Shown here piece by piece: positions 16,152 to 23,988 of a DNA stretch of 64,000 bases. Within the stretch, counting starts at the first letter, position 1, and the number at the start of each line of letters is the position of its first letter. The DNA comes from Pseudomonas chlororaphis. Its GTDB lineage: Bacteria > Pseudomonadota > Gammaproteobacteria > Pseudomonadales > Pseudomonadaceae. The stretch spans positions 496,001-560,000 of the forward strand of contig CP011020.1 in assembly GCA_001023535.1 (NCBI GenBank), written 5' to 3'. The notes under the pieces were generated by a model. The model made no database searches and was not told the DNA's origin. It was given only the letters and a program-made list of their open reading frames with translations. A program made the position numbers and the translations under genes.

Positions 16152-18227
16152 TCACACTTGGCCGTATTGCTGCCCATGTCGCAGCCAACGGTCCAGCAGC
16201 GGGCTGACGTGAGCGGGCCAGCGTTCCAGCAACGCCTGGGCGGCGTCACGCACGGCGGGGAGCAGGTCGGCGTCGCGCATCAGGTCGGCTACCTTGAATT
16301 GAAGCAGACCGGTCTGGCGCGTGCCGAGCATTTCGCCAGGGCCGCGCAATTCGAGGTCTTTTTCGGCGATGACGAAGCCGTCGTTGGTTTCGCGCATGAT
16401 GCCCAGCCGCTGGCGTCCGATCTGCGACAGCGGTGGGTGGTACAGCAGGACGCAATGGCTGGCGGCGCTGCCCCGGCCAACCCGACCGCGCAGCTGGTGC
16501 AACTGTGCGAGGCCCAGCCGCTCGGGGTTCTCGATGATCATCAAGCTGGCATTAGGCACGTCGACCCCAACCTCGATCACCGTGGTAGCCACCAGCAGTT
16601 GCAGGGCGCCGGCCTTGAATTCGGCCATGACGGCGGCTTTCTCGGCGGGTTTCATGCGGCCGTGGATCAGCCCGACCTTCAGTTCACCAAGGGCGGCGGT
16701 GAGGTCTTCGTAAGTGGTTTCGGCCGCCTGGCAGGTGAGCTCTTCCGATTCTTCGATCAGCGTGCACACCCAATAGGCCTGCCGACCCTCGGCGCAGGCA
16801 CTGCGCACCCGTTCGATCACCTCGACCCGCCGGGTGTCGGTCACCAGTACGGTGTTGACCGGCGTGCGCCCGGGCGGTAGTTCGTCGAGGATCGAGGTGT
16901 CGAGGTCGGCGTAGGCGCTCATGGCCAGCGTCCGCGGGATCGGCGTGGCGGTCATGATCAGCTGGTGCGGGCACATCCGCCCGCCAACGCCTTTCTGCCG
17001 CAGGGCGAGGCGCTGTTGCACGCCGAAGCGGTGCTGTTCGTCGATGATCACCAGGGCCAGGTTCTTGAACTGCACTTCGTCCTGGAACAGCGCGTGGGTG
17101 CCGACCACCATGGGTGCGCCCTCGGCGATCTGCGCCAGGGCGGCGGCGCGGTTCTTGCCCTTGAGCTTGCCGGCCAGCCAGGCGACCTCGATGCCCAACG
17201 GTTCGAGCCAGCGCTGGAAGGTGATGAAATGCTGCTCGGCGAGGATCTCCGTGGGCGCCATCAACGCCACCTGGTAGCCCGCCTCCAGCGCCTGGAGCGC
17301 GGCGAGGGCGGCCACCACGGTCTTGCCGGCGCCGACATCGCCCTGGATCAGCCGCAGCATGGGTTCGGGCTGGCTGAGGTCGTAGGCAATTTCGTTGCCG
17401 ACCCGTTGTTGCGCACCGGTAGGGCTGAAACCCAGGTTGCGCAGGTACTTGGGCGGCAGCTCGGTGGCCTTGGGCATGGCCGGTGCGCGCAAGGCACGCA
17501 TGCTTTCGCGCAGGCGCTGCTGGGACAGTTGATGGGTCAGCAGTTCTTCGAAGGCCAGGCGATGCTGGGCCCAATGGTGCCCCAGGGCGAGTTCGTCGAC
17601 ATCGGCATCGGCCGGCGGGTTGTGCAGGTAGCGGATCGCGTCGGCCAGCGGCGCCAGTTGATAGTCACGCGCCAGCTCGGTGGGCAGCCAGTCGGGCAGG
17701 CTGGTGGGCCCCAGCAGGGTCAGGGTCTGCATGCACAATTGGCGCAGACGCTGCTGCGTCAGGCCTTCGGTGAGCGGATAGACCGGGGTCAGGGTTTCAT
17801 CCACCGGCGGTGGTTCGTCGCCGGTGATGGCGCGGTATTCCGGGTGGTAGATCTCCAGCCCCGAAGCACCGGGGCGTGCTTCGCCGTAGCAACGAATCCG
17901 CGTGCCGCGCTTGAGGCCTTCCTTCTGGGCATTGCTGAAGTGGTAGAAGCGCAGGCTGAGCCCGCCGGTGCCGTCCTGCAAGCGCACCACCAGGCTGCGA
18001 CGGCGGCCCATGACCACGTCGGCGCCGCTGACCGTGCCTTCGACCACAGCGTCCTGGCCCGGCCGCAAATGGCCGATGGGCACTACGCGGGTGCGGTCCT
18101 GGTAGCGCAGCGGCAGGTGAAACAGCACGTCCTGGAGGTTTTCCAGGCCGACCTTGGCCAGTTTCTCGGCCATCGCTTCACCGACACCCTTGAGTGCCGT
18201 GACCGGTACGTTCGACAGCTCAGTCAT
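16152..18227 (-). CDS. recG: RecG, ATP-dependent branch-migration helicase
   Basis: Double-strand DNA translocase that reverses stalled replication forks and migrates Holliday junctions. The 691 residues contain an N-terminal OB-fold wedge domain, helicase Walker A (GDVGAGKTVVA), the family-typical DEQHRFG box, the TATPIPRTLAM motif III and a C-terminal QLRGRVGRG motif VI. The ATG at 18227 (MTELSNVPVTALKG) is chosen over an upstream ATG at 18269 because it gives the usual length and begins with the conserved helical start. It follows oxyR by eight bases, consistent with the oxyR-recG operon known in P. aeruginosa. Confidence 0.97.
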   Translation of the reverse strand: MTELSNVPVTALKGVGEAMAEKLAKVGLENLQDVLFHLPLRYQDRTRVVPIGHLRPGQDAVVEGTVSGADVVMGRRRSLVVRLQDGTGGLSLRFYHFSNAQKEGLKRGTRIRCYGEARPGASGLEIYHPEYRAITGDEPPPVDETLTPVYPLTEGLTQQRLRQLCMQTLTLLGPTSLPDWLPTELARDYQLAPLADAIRYLHNPPADADVDELALGHHWAQHRLAFEELLTHQLSQQRLRESMRALRAPAMPKATELPPKYLRNLGFSPTGAQQRVGNEIAYDLSQPEPMLRLIQGDVGAGKTVVAALAALQALEAGYQVALMAPTEILAEQHFITFQRWLEPLGIEVAWLAGKLKGKNRAAALAQIAEGAPMVVGTHALFQDEVQFKNLALVIIDEQHRFGVQQRLALRQKGVGGRMCPHQLIMTATPIPRTLAMSAYADLDTSILDELPPGRTPVNTVLVTDTRRVEVIERVRSACAEGRQAYWVCTLIEESEELTCQAAETTYEDLTAALGELKVGLIHGRMKPAEKAAVMAEFKAGALQLLVATTVIEVGVDVPNASLMIIENPERLGLAQLHQLRGRVGRGSAASHCVLLYHPPLSQIGRQRLGIMRETNDGFVIAEKDLELRGPGEMLGTRQTGLLQFKVADLMRDADLLPAVRDAAQALLERWPAHVSPLLDRWLRHGQQYGQV

Positions 18228-18235
18228 GGCACGGC

Positions 18236-19156
18236 TTACTTGGCCGCAGGCGGCTTGGCCACGGAACACAGGCGGATCGAGTCAGCGAGGATCTCGATGG
18301 CCTTGGGCCGCGGGAAACTGGCACGCCAGGCAATGGCAACGGTGCGGAACGGCACAGGCGCCGACAGCGGCCGGACTTCGATCACGCCCGGCGCATAGTG
18401 ATGGCTGTCCACCGCCGACAGCGGCAGGATCGAGATGCCCAGGCCGGAAGCCACCATGTGCCGGATGGTTTCCAGGGAGCTGGACTCCACCGTGGTGTGC
18501 TTGGCGCCTTCGCCGCCCTTGGTCAGCGTCGGACAGGCTTCGAGCACCTGGTCGCGGAAGCAGTGGCCTTCGCCGAGCAGCAGCAGGCTCTTGTCGTTGA
18601 GCAGGCCGGCGTCGATGGTTTTCTTCTGGGTCCAGGGGTGCTGGGCCGGCATCAGGACGTAGAACGGTTCGTCGTAGAGCGGCAGGGTCAGCACGTCGGC
18701 TTCGTTGAACGGCAGGGCGATGATGATCGCGTCCAGTTCGCCGTTGCGCAGTTTGTCGCGCAGCACGTGGGTGAAGTTCTCTTCGATGTACAACGGCATC
18801 TGCGGGGCGACCCGGTGCAGTTGTGGAATCAGGTGCGGGAACAGGTAGGGGCCGACGGTGTAGATCGCGCCGACTTTCAGCGGGGCGGTCAGCTGGTTCT
18901 TGCCGGCCTGGGCCAGTTCACGGATGCCTTGGGCCTGCTCCAGCACTTTCTGCGCCTGGGCAACGATGCCTTCACCCACCGGCGTCAGGCGCACGGCGCT
19001 TTTGCTGCGCTCGAAAATCAGCACGCCGAGCTCGTCTTCGAGCTTCTTCACGCCCACCGACAGCGTCGGCTGGCTGACATGGCAACGCTCGGCCGCATGG
19101 CCGAAGTGCTGCTCCTGGGCGAGGGTGACGATGTAGCGTAATTCTGTGAGGGTCAT
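18236..19156 (-). CDS. oxyR: OxyR, peroxide-sensing LysR-type regulator
   Basis: Redox-switched activator of catalase, alkyl hydroperoxide reductase and other oxidative-stress genes. The 306 residues have an N-terminal winged helix-turn-helix (HFGHAAERCHVSQPTLS) and a substrate-type domain in which Cys199 and Cys208 (GHCFRDQVLEAC) match the disulphide pair of E. coli OxyR in number and spacing, so the peroxide switch is intact. It is the first gene of an oxyR-recG unit. The upstream 270 bases to tonB hold a REP doublet. Confidence 0.97.
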   Translation of the reverse strand: MTLTELRYIVTLAQEQHFGHAAERCHVSQPTLSVGVKKLEDELGVLIFERSKSAVRLTPVGEGIVAQAQKVLEQAQGIRELAQAGKNQLTAPLKVGAIYTVGPYLFPHLIPQLHRVAPQMPLYIEENFTHVLRDKLRNGELDAIIIALPFNEADVLTLPLYDEPFYVLMPAQHPWTQKKTIDAGLLNDKSLLLLGEGHCFRDQVLEACPTLTKGGEGAKHTTVESSSLETIRHMVASGLGISILPLSAVDSHHYAPGVIEVRPLSAPVPFRTVAIAWRASFPRPKAIEILADSIRLCSVAKPPAAK

Positions 19157-19257
19157 GGCGAGCGTCCGTGAAGTTGCGAGCCAAGCATACCGGCTGCAAT
19201 CGATAGACGCACGTTATCAGACTGCGGGCGCGGTGGGACACTGGCTAATGTTGGTGT

Positions 19258-19388
19258 GTGGCGAGGGGATTCATCCCCGTTGGGGTGCGAAGCAGCCCCA
19301 TGATGAGACGCTTGAGGCAGGCTGAAAGATCGTGCCTGCTGTATTTGGGGCCGCTTCGCGCCCCAACGGGGATGAATCCCCTCGCCAC
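19258..19388. repeat. REP doublet (variant gtggcgaggggattcatccc)
   Basis: Long inverted repeat whose arms read gtggcgaggggattcatccc and gggatgaatcccctcgccac, with inner complementary pieces (ggggtgcgaagc with gcttcgcgcccc). It is the only doublet in the window with this arm sequence, and it lies between tandem genes rather than convergent ones. Confidence 0.85.
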
Positions 19389-19423
19389 AAAGTCACAAGC
19401 CTCTGTTACAGAGGCTTGCAATA

Positions 19424-20182
19424 TCAGCGCCGGCGCTTGTCGATGGAGTACACGAACGGCGCCGTCAGTTCGATGGTGCCGTTGGTCAGCAGCTCAGGCG
19501 GTGGCTTGGGCAGTGGCTGGGCGCGGCGGATCATTTCCAGGGTGGCCCTGTCCAGCGACTCCGTGCCGGCACTGCCCACCAGTTCGAAGGACAACACGTT
19601 GCCGTTGCCATCCACCACGAAGCGCAGGCGGTTGGTGCCTTCCTTGTTCATCTGCTGGGCCCGGGGCGGGTACTTCTTGTACTTGCCCAAGTGCGCCAGC
19701 AGCGTGCCTTGCCAACTGGCCTTGGCCGCCATTTGCGCCGGCGAAGGACCAGGGGCCGGTTGCGCCGATTTTTCGGTCGGCGCCTGGGTTGGCTGGGTGT
19801 CGCTCGGCTTCTGCTCCGACGGTTGTTCCTTCGGCGGTTCGGGTTTCTTCTCTTCCACCGGTTTCGGCTTGGGCGGTTGCGGCTTGGGCTTGGGCTTGAC
19901 CGGCTTGGGCACGGCGATTTCCGCCTTCGGCGCTTCGGCAAGCTTGGGCAGTGGCAGTTCCTCTACCGGCTCTGGCGGTTTTGGCGGGGTGACGACTTTC
20001 GGCGGCGCCGGCGGGGGTGGCGCGGGCACCGGCGCCAGCTCGACCATCATCGCCTGGGGCGGCAGCTCGATGGGCGGGCGGGACGTCCAGTTCAGCGTCA
20101 GCGCAATGGCGAGCGCATGCACGCCCAGCACCACGGCCAGGCTACCGCTGTAACGCGTCAGCTTTTGGCGCGTCGTGATCAT
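19424..20182 (-). CDS. tonB: TonB, energy transducer
   Basis: Carries proton-motive-force energy from ExbBD to outer-membrane siderophore and vitamin receptors. In 252 residues there is one N-terminal membrane helix (SLAVVLGVHALAIALTLNW), a long periplasmic Pro/Lys/Glu-rich rod (about 38-165) and a C-terminal TonB domain (YPPRAQQMNKEGTNRLRF and on). It overlaps exbD by four bases (ATGA), so it is the third gene of exbB-exbD-tonB. Confidence 0.95.
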   Translation of the reverse strand: MITTRQKLTRYSGSLAVVLGVHALAIALTLNWTSRPPIELPPQAMMVELAPVPAPPPPAPPKVVTPPKPPEPVEELPLPKLAEAPKAEIAVPKPVKPKPKPQPPKPKPVEEKKPEPPKEQPSEQKPSDTQPTQAPTEKSAQPAPGPSPAQMAAKASWQGTLLAHLGKYKKYPPRAQQMNKEGTNRLRFVVDGNGNVLSFELVGSAGTESLDRATLEMIRRAQPLPKPPPELLTNGTIELTAPFVYSIDKRRR

Positions 20183-20607
20183 TTCTTCGGCGCCGTCTCG
20201 AGTCCGACCAAGCCGACCTTCAGGTAGCCGGCACCGCGCAGGGCGTCCATCACACTCATCAGGTCGCCGTAATCCACGCCTTTATCGGCCTGGAAGAAGA
20301 TCGTCGTGTCCTTCTTGCCCTGGGTCTTGGCGTCGAGGGTCGCGCCGAGGTTCTCGGTCTTGACCTCGTCTTCGCCGAGAAACAGGCGCTGGTCGGCCTT
20401 GACGCTGAGGAACACCGGTTTTTCCGGGCGCGGCGATGGCTTGGCCGTAGAGGCCGGCAGGTCGACCTTGATGTCCACGGTGGCGAGCGGAGCGGCCACC
20501 ATGAAGATGATCAGCAGGACCAGCATCACGTCGATGAACGGCGTGACGTTGATTTCGTGATTCTCGGCCAGATCGTCGTCTGCGCCTTCTTTCAAATGCA
20601 GGCCCAT
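20179..20607 (-). CDS. exbD: ExbD, proton-channel subunit of the TonB system
   Basis: Single-span inner-membrane protein of 142 residues. The membrane helix follows EINVTPFIDVMLVLLIIFMV, which contains the essential aspartate of ExbD/TolR/MotB proteins (in FIDVML). The periplasmic part is short. Six bases separate it from exbB and it overlaps tonB, so the three subunits are co-translated. Confidence 0.96.
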   Translation of the reverse strand: MGLHLKEGADDDLAENHEINVTPFIDVMLVLLIIFMVAAPLATVDIKVDLPASTAKPSPRPEKPVFLSVKADQRLFLGEDEVKTENLGATLDAKTQGKKDTTIFFQADKGVDYGDLMSVMDALRGAGYLKVGLVGLETAPKK

Positions 20608-20613
20608 GGCCGA

Positions 20614-21609
20614 TTACCCCACTTTCACCATGTGCGGTTGCGAACCACGCTCGGGTGGCAGGTGGTCGAGGTCGCGGCTGACCAGCAGCAGGACTTCGGC
20701 CGAGGCGTCGGAGACCTGGGCCTTGTAGCCGGCGATGGAGCGGGCGAAGACGTTGTAGATGACCACGGCCGGGATCGCCGCGACCAGGCCCAATGCGGTC
20801 GCCAGCAGGGCCTCGGCGATGCCGGGGGCCACGACGGCGAGATTGGTGGTCTGGGTCTTGGCGATGCCGATGAAGCTGTTCATGATGCCCCACACGGTGC
20901 CGAACAGGCCGACGAACGGTGCGGTGGAGCCGATGGTGGCGAGCACGCCGGTGCCACTGCTCATGTTACGACCGCAGGCGGCGACCAGGCGCTCCAGGCG
21001 GAAGCTCACGCGCTCCTTGATGCCTTCCTTCTCGCGGCTGTTGGCCGACAGGCGCATCTCTTCGAGCGCGTCATGGACCAGCAGGTTGGCCAGCGTCCCT
21101 TCCTTGGCGGCGGTGGCGCTGGCTTCCTTGAGGGTGGTGGCCTTTTTCAGCGCGGCGATCTCGCCCCGCAAGCGGCGCTTGGCGCCCAGCAGCTCGAAGC
21201 CTTTGGCGATCCAGATGGTCCAGGTGATGATCGAGGCGATGGCCAGGCCGATCATCACGATCTTGACGATGATGTCGGCGTTCTTGTACATGCCCCAGGG
21301 CGAAAGGTCATGGGCCATGCCCAGTGAGTTGTCGGCCTTTTGTTCTTCTTCCATCTGCTTGGCGGCTTCACCGAGCCCAGCCAGAGCCTTTTGCACTTCA
21401 GGCGGCAAGGATGAAGTGTCGACGCTGCCGTCGGGGTTTCTCGGCACGTCTGCCTGGGTATTGGCCGCGGGCTCATTGACGGTCGCAGGGGCGGCCTGAT
21501 CGGCGAAGGCGGCGGCAGGTGCCAGCAGCAGGCCGAGCAGCAGGGCTGCCATGGCGCGCCAGGCGCGAGGTCGGTTGGTTGGCGAAGCGGATAATAGGGC
21601 GTGTTTCAT
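20614..21609 (-). CDS. exbB: ExbB, proton-channel subunit of the TonB system
   Basis: MotA/TolQ/ExbB family protein. From the ATG at 21609 it is 331 residues, longer than E. coli ExbB because of an N-terminal signal-peptide-like helix (ALLLGLLLAPAAAFA) and an Ala/Glu-rich periplasmic stretch, a layout normal for Pseudomonas ExbB. The three TolQ-type helices follow, including LATIGSTAPFVGLFGTVWGI. A frame extends 21 codons further upstream, but those residues do not look like a start. It is the first gene of the exbB-exbD-tonB operon. Confidence 0.94.
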   Translation of the reverse strand: MKHALLSASPTNRPRAWRAMAALLLGLLLAPAAAFADQAAPATVNEPAANTQADVPRNPDGSVDTSSLPPEVQKALAGLGEAAKQMEEEQKADNSLGMAHDLSPWGMYKNADIIVKIVMIGLAIASIITWTIWIAKGFELLGAKRRLRGEIAALKKATTLKEASATAAKEGTLANLLVHDALEEMRLSANSREKEGIKERVSFRLERLVAACGRNMSSGTGVLATIGSTAPFVGLFGTVWGIMNSFIGIAKTQTTNLAVVAPGIAEALLATALGLVAAIPAVVIYNVFARSIAGYKAQVSDASAEVLLLVSRDLDHLPPERGSQPHMVKVG

Positions 21610-21654
21610 GCTGGCCGGACCTGAGAGGAAAAAAAATGGATGTTCTTCCAGGCC

Positions 21655-21730
21655 TCGTGGGGCCGAGAACAAAAGTGGCGTGCATTATTGCAAGTAATTC
21701 TTGTTAACAAAAGTAATAGAGTATCTTTTT
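21655..21730 (-). promoter_or_regulatory. Possible promoter and Fur-like site for exbB-exbD-tonB
   Basis: The 181 bases between exbB and the divergent SDR gene are AT-rich here. On the minus strand TTGTTA and TAATGC stand 17 bases apart, and the AT-rich stretch AAGAATTACTTGCAATAATG over the -10 is a partial match to a Fur box. Iron control is expected for this operon, but the match is weak. Confidence 0.3.
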
Positions 21731-21796
21731 TTCCTTCATTGCTAGCCGCTCATCCCTTTGCGAGGCTAGTCTGCGGCTTTACTAAAGGAGATGTTG

Positions 21797-22654
21797 ATGT
21801 CCGCGCCTTCTGTTTTGATCGCCGGCTGCGGCGATATCGGCGGCCGGTTGGCTCGCCGGCTGGTGGCCGAAAACTGGCAGGTCCATGGCCTGCGACGTAC
21901 GGTCGCTCACCTGCCCGCCGGGGTGAGCGGTGTGGCCGGTGATCTGTTCAGCGCGCAGTGCCCGGCCGACTGGCCCACCGGGCCGCTGGATTACCTGGTG
22001 TACAGTGCCGCGGCCACCGACCATGACGAGGCCGGCTATCGAGCGGCCTACATCGAGGGGCTTGAGCATGTGCTGGGGTGGTTGAAGCAGCACGGCCAGC
22101 AACCACGGCGCCTGCTGTTTGTTTCCAGCAGCAGTGTCTATGGGCAGCAGAAGGGCGAGTGGGTCGACGAAAACTCGCCTACCGAAGCGGAGGGGTATTC
22201 CGGCCGGCTGATGCTTGAAGCCGAGCAAGTGGCGCTGGACAGCGGCATTCCCGCCAGTCGCGTGCGCCTGACCGGCATCTATGGCCCAGGCCGTGAGTGG
22301 CTGTTGAGCCAGGTGCGCCAGGGCTATCGCGTTGTCGTCGACCCTCCTCTATACGCCAATCGCATCCATGCCGACGATGCAGCGGGTTTGCTGGCATTCC
22401 TGCTGGAAGCGGATCGCCAGGGCAAGAGGCTGGACGATTGCTACATCGGGGTCGACGACGCTCCGGCGCCGCTGGCCGAGGTGGTGGGCTGGTTGCGTGA
22501 GTACATGGGCGTCACCCAATGGGCCGAAGACGCCAGCGTACGGCGTGCCGGCAGCAAGCGCTGCAGCAATGCCCGGGCGAAGGCGTTGGGTTGGACGCCG
22601 CAGTATCCGAGTTTTCGCCAGGGGTATGCGGCGATCCTGGAAGGGCGCTGCTGA
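21797..22654 (+). CDS. SDR-family NAD-dependent epimerase/dehydratase (YeeZ-like)
   Basis: Extended short-chain dehydrogenase fold of 285 residues with the nucleotide-binding IAGCGDIGGRLARRL at the N-terminus, a VSSSSVYGQQ stretch carrying the catalytic Ser and Tyr, and an RLTGIYGPGREWL segment. Such proteins resemble E. coli YeeZ; the substrate is not known. An ATG at 21791 is also in frame, but the ribosome site AAAGGAG ends one base before it and sits six bases from the ATG at 21797, which is therefore preferred. It is divergent from exbB and convergent with the next gene across a REP doublet. Confidence 0.85.
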   Translation: MSAPSVLIAGCGDIGGRLARRLVAENWQVHGLRRTVAHLPAGVSGVAGDLFSAQCPADWPTGPLDYLVYSAAATDHDEAGYRAAYIEGLEHVLGWLKQHGQQPRRLLFVSSSSVYGQQKGEWVDENSPTEAEGYSGRLMLEAEQVALDSGIPASRVRLTGIYGPGREWLLSQVRQGYRVVVDPPLYANRIHADDAAGLLAFLLEADRQGKRLDDCYIGVDDAPAPLAEVVGWLREYMGVTQWAEDASVRRAGSKRCSNARAKALGWTPQYPSFRQGYAAILEGRC

Positions 22655-22675
22655 ATTCCATAGCCCCAGAACAAC

Positions 22676-22764
22676 TGTGGGAGCGGGCTTGCTCGCGAAG
22701 GGGCCTGGCATCGACTGTCTTCGTTGACTGTCGTGCCGCCTTCGCGAGCAAGCCCGCTCCCACA
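22676..22764. repeat. REP doublet (class tgtgggagcggg)
   Basis: Inverted pair of the REP core, arms tgtgggagcgggcttgctcg and its complement, separated by about 40 bases. It occupies the space between two convergent genes and could also end transcription from both sides. Confidence 0.9.
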
Positions 22765-22786
22765 GGGTTGTTGCTGCTGGGTCGGG

Positions 22787-23527
22787 CTACTGCTTCTCCA
22801 GCACCCAGCGCCGGTCACCGGGCGTGAACGACGGCATTTCATCGGCCAGCGCGGCGTTGATGGTCTGGAAGATTTCCAGTTTCTTGCCGTCGCGGGCGAA
22901 GATCCAGGTGTTGCCCTGGCCGTTCTGTTGCAGCCAGATGTTGTCGTTGCCGCCGCTCATGGAGGCGCAATCGCCCGCCAGGCACAGGGCGTAGCGATCA
23001 GCGCCCGGCAGGCCGCTGACCTGGCCATCGGGTTGGAACTGCACGATCGCGCCTTGGCCGGGGCCGTTGACGATGCGCCAAGTGCCGCCGAGGTAGGCGG
23101 CGTACAGCGCTCGCTCGAAGCTGGCGCCGATGGGGGCGCCGTCCGGTACCTGGACTTGTGCGCGGTCGAACACCTGCTGCGGTTCGTTCTCGTTGGCGGC
23201 CTGGTTCAACTGGTCGCCGTCGCGTTTCAGTTCGCTGGCGGAACTGCCGTAGAAGTCGACTTTCCATGCCCCGTCTTCTTCGCCCAGCAACTTGCCTTCG
23301 ACGTTTTCAAAACCGTTGGTGTAGCGTGCCTGGCCGGCCCGGGTGTTGATGTCCCATTCCAGGTTCGGGCCATAAGCCTGCAGCGCTTCGCGAAGTGGGC
23401 CGCCTTTGGCGGCAGCGTCGATGGCGGCCTGGTTGATCCAGGTGCCGCTGATGTCACGGTCGGCAGGGTCGCTGGCGCAGCCGCCCAGGAACAGGGCGAC
23501 CAGCGAAAGAGCAAGCGCATTGCGCAT
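22787..23527 (-). CDS. Putative lipoprotein of unknown function
   Basis: Protein of 246 residues with a lipoprotein signal peptide (LFLGGCASD; lipobox LGGC) followed directly by an acid residue region and DISGTWINQAAIDAA. The rest is beta-rich with repeated aromatic residues and a GTWRIVN segment, as in lipocalin-like or META-type folds, but I do not recognise a named family. It lies between the SDR gene and ridA, as a lone transcription unit in the same direction as ridA. Confidence 0.7.
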   Translation of the reverse strand: MRNALALSLVALFLGGCASDPADRDISGTWINQAAIDAAAKGGPLREALQAYGPNLEWDINTRAGQARYTNGFENVEGKLLGEEDGAWKVDFYGSSASELKRDGDQLNQAANENEPQQVFDRAQVQVPDGAPIGASFERALYAAYLGGTWRIVNGPGQGAIVQFQPDGQVSGLPGADRYALCLAGDCASMSGGNDNIWLQQNGQGNTWIFARDGKKLEIFQTINAALADEMPSFTPGDRRWVLEKQ

Positions 23528-23583
23528 GGTGGAATCCTTTCAAGACGAAAACGGCGCAGCGGGGGGACGCTGCGCCGGCCTGA

Positions 23584-23964
23584 TTACTCGATGACCAGGA
23601 TCGCGTCCATCTCAACCTGGGCGCCCTTCGGCAGGGCTGCCACGCCGATGGCCGCGCGGGCAGGGTAAGGCTGGTCGAAGTACTTGCCCATGATCTCGTT
23701 GACCTTGGCGAAGTGGCTCAGGTCGGTGAGGAAGATGTTCAGCTTGACGATGTCCTTGAATGAACCGCCAGCGGCCTCGGCCACGGCCTTGAGGTTTTCG
23801 AAGACCTGCACGGTCTGGGCTTCGAAGCCTTCCACCAGCTCCATGGTTTTCGGGTCCAGGGGGATCTGGCCCGACATGTACACGGTGTTGCCTGCCTTGA
23901 TCGCCTGGGAGTAAGTGCCGATGGCGGCCGGGGCCTTGTCGCTGGTGATAACGGTCTTGGTCAT
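23584..23964 (-). CDS. ridA: RidA, 2-iminobutanoate/2-iminopropanoate deaminase
   Basis: Hydrolyses reactive enamine and imine by-products of PLP enzymes such as threonine dehydratase. The 126-residue protein has the family ends [20 protein letters not shown] and [19 protein letters not shown], the latter containing the substrate-carboxylate-binding arginine. It closes the yicC-gmk-rpoZ-spoT-ridA run, 24 bases after spoT, with ribosome site AAGGAGT just before the ATG. The spoT-ridA pairing is conserved across Pseudomonas. A second RidA-like gene lies next to dadA at 50045. Confidence 0.95.
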   Translation of the reverse strand: MTKTVITSDKAPAAIGTYSQAIKAGNTVYMSGQIPLDPKTMELVEGFEAQTVQVFENLKAVAEAAGGSFKDIVKLNIFLTDLSHFAKVNEIMGKYFDQPYPARAAIGVAALPKGAQVEMDAILVIE

Positions 23965-23988
23965 GAATGACTCCTTGTAATGAACAGG

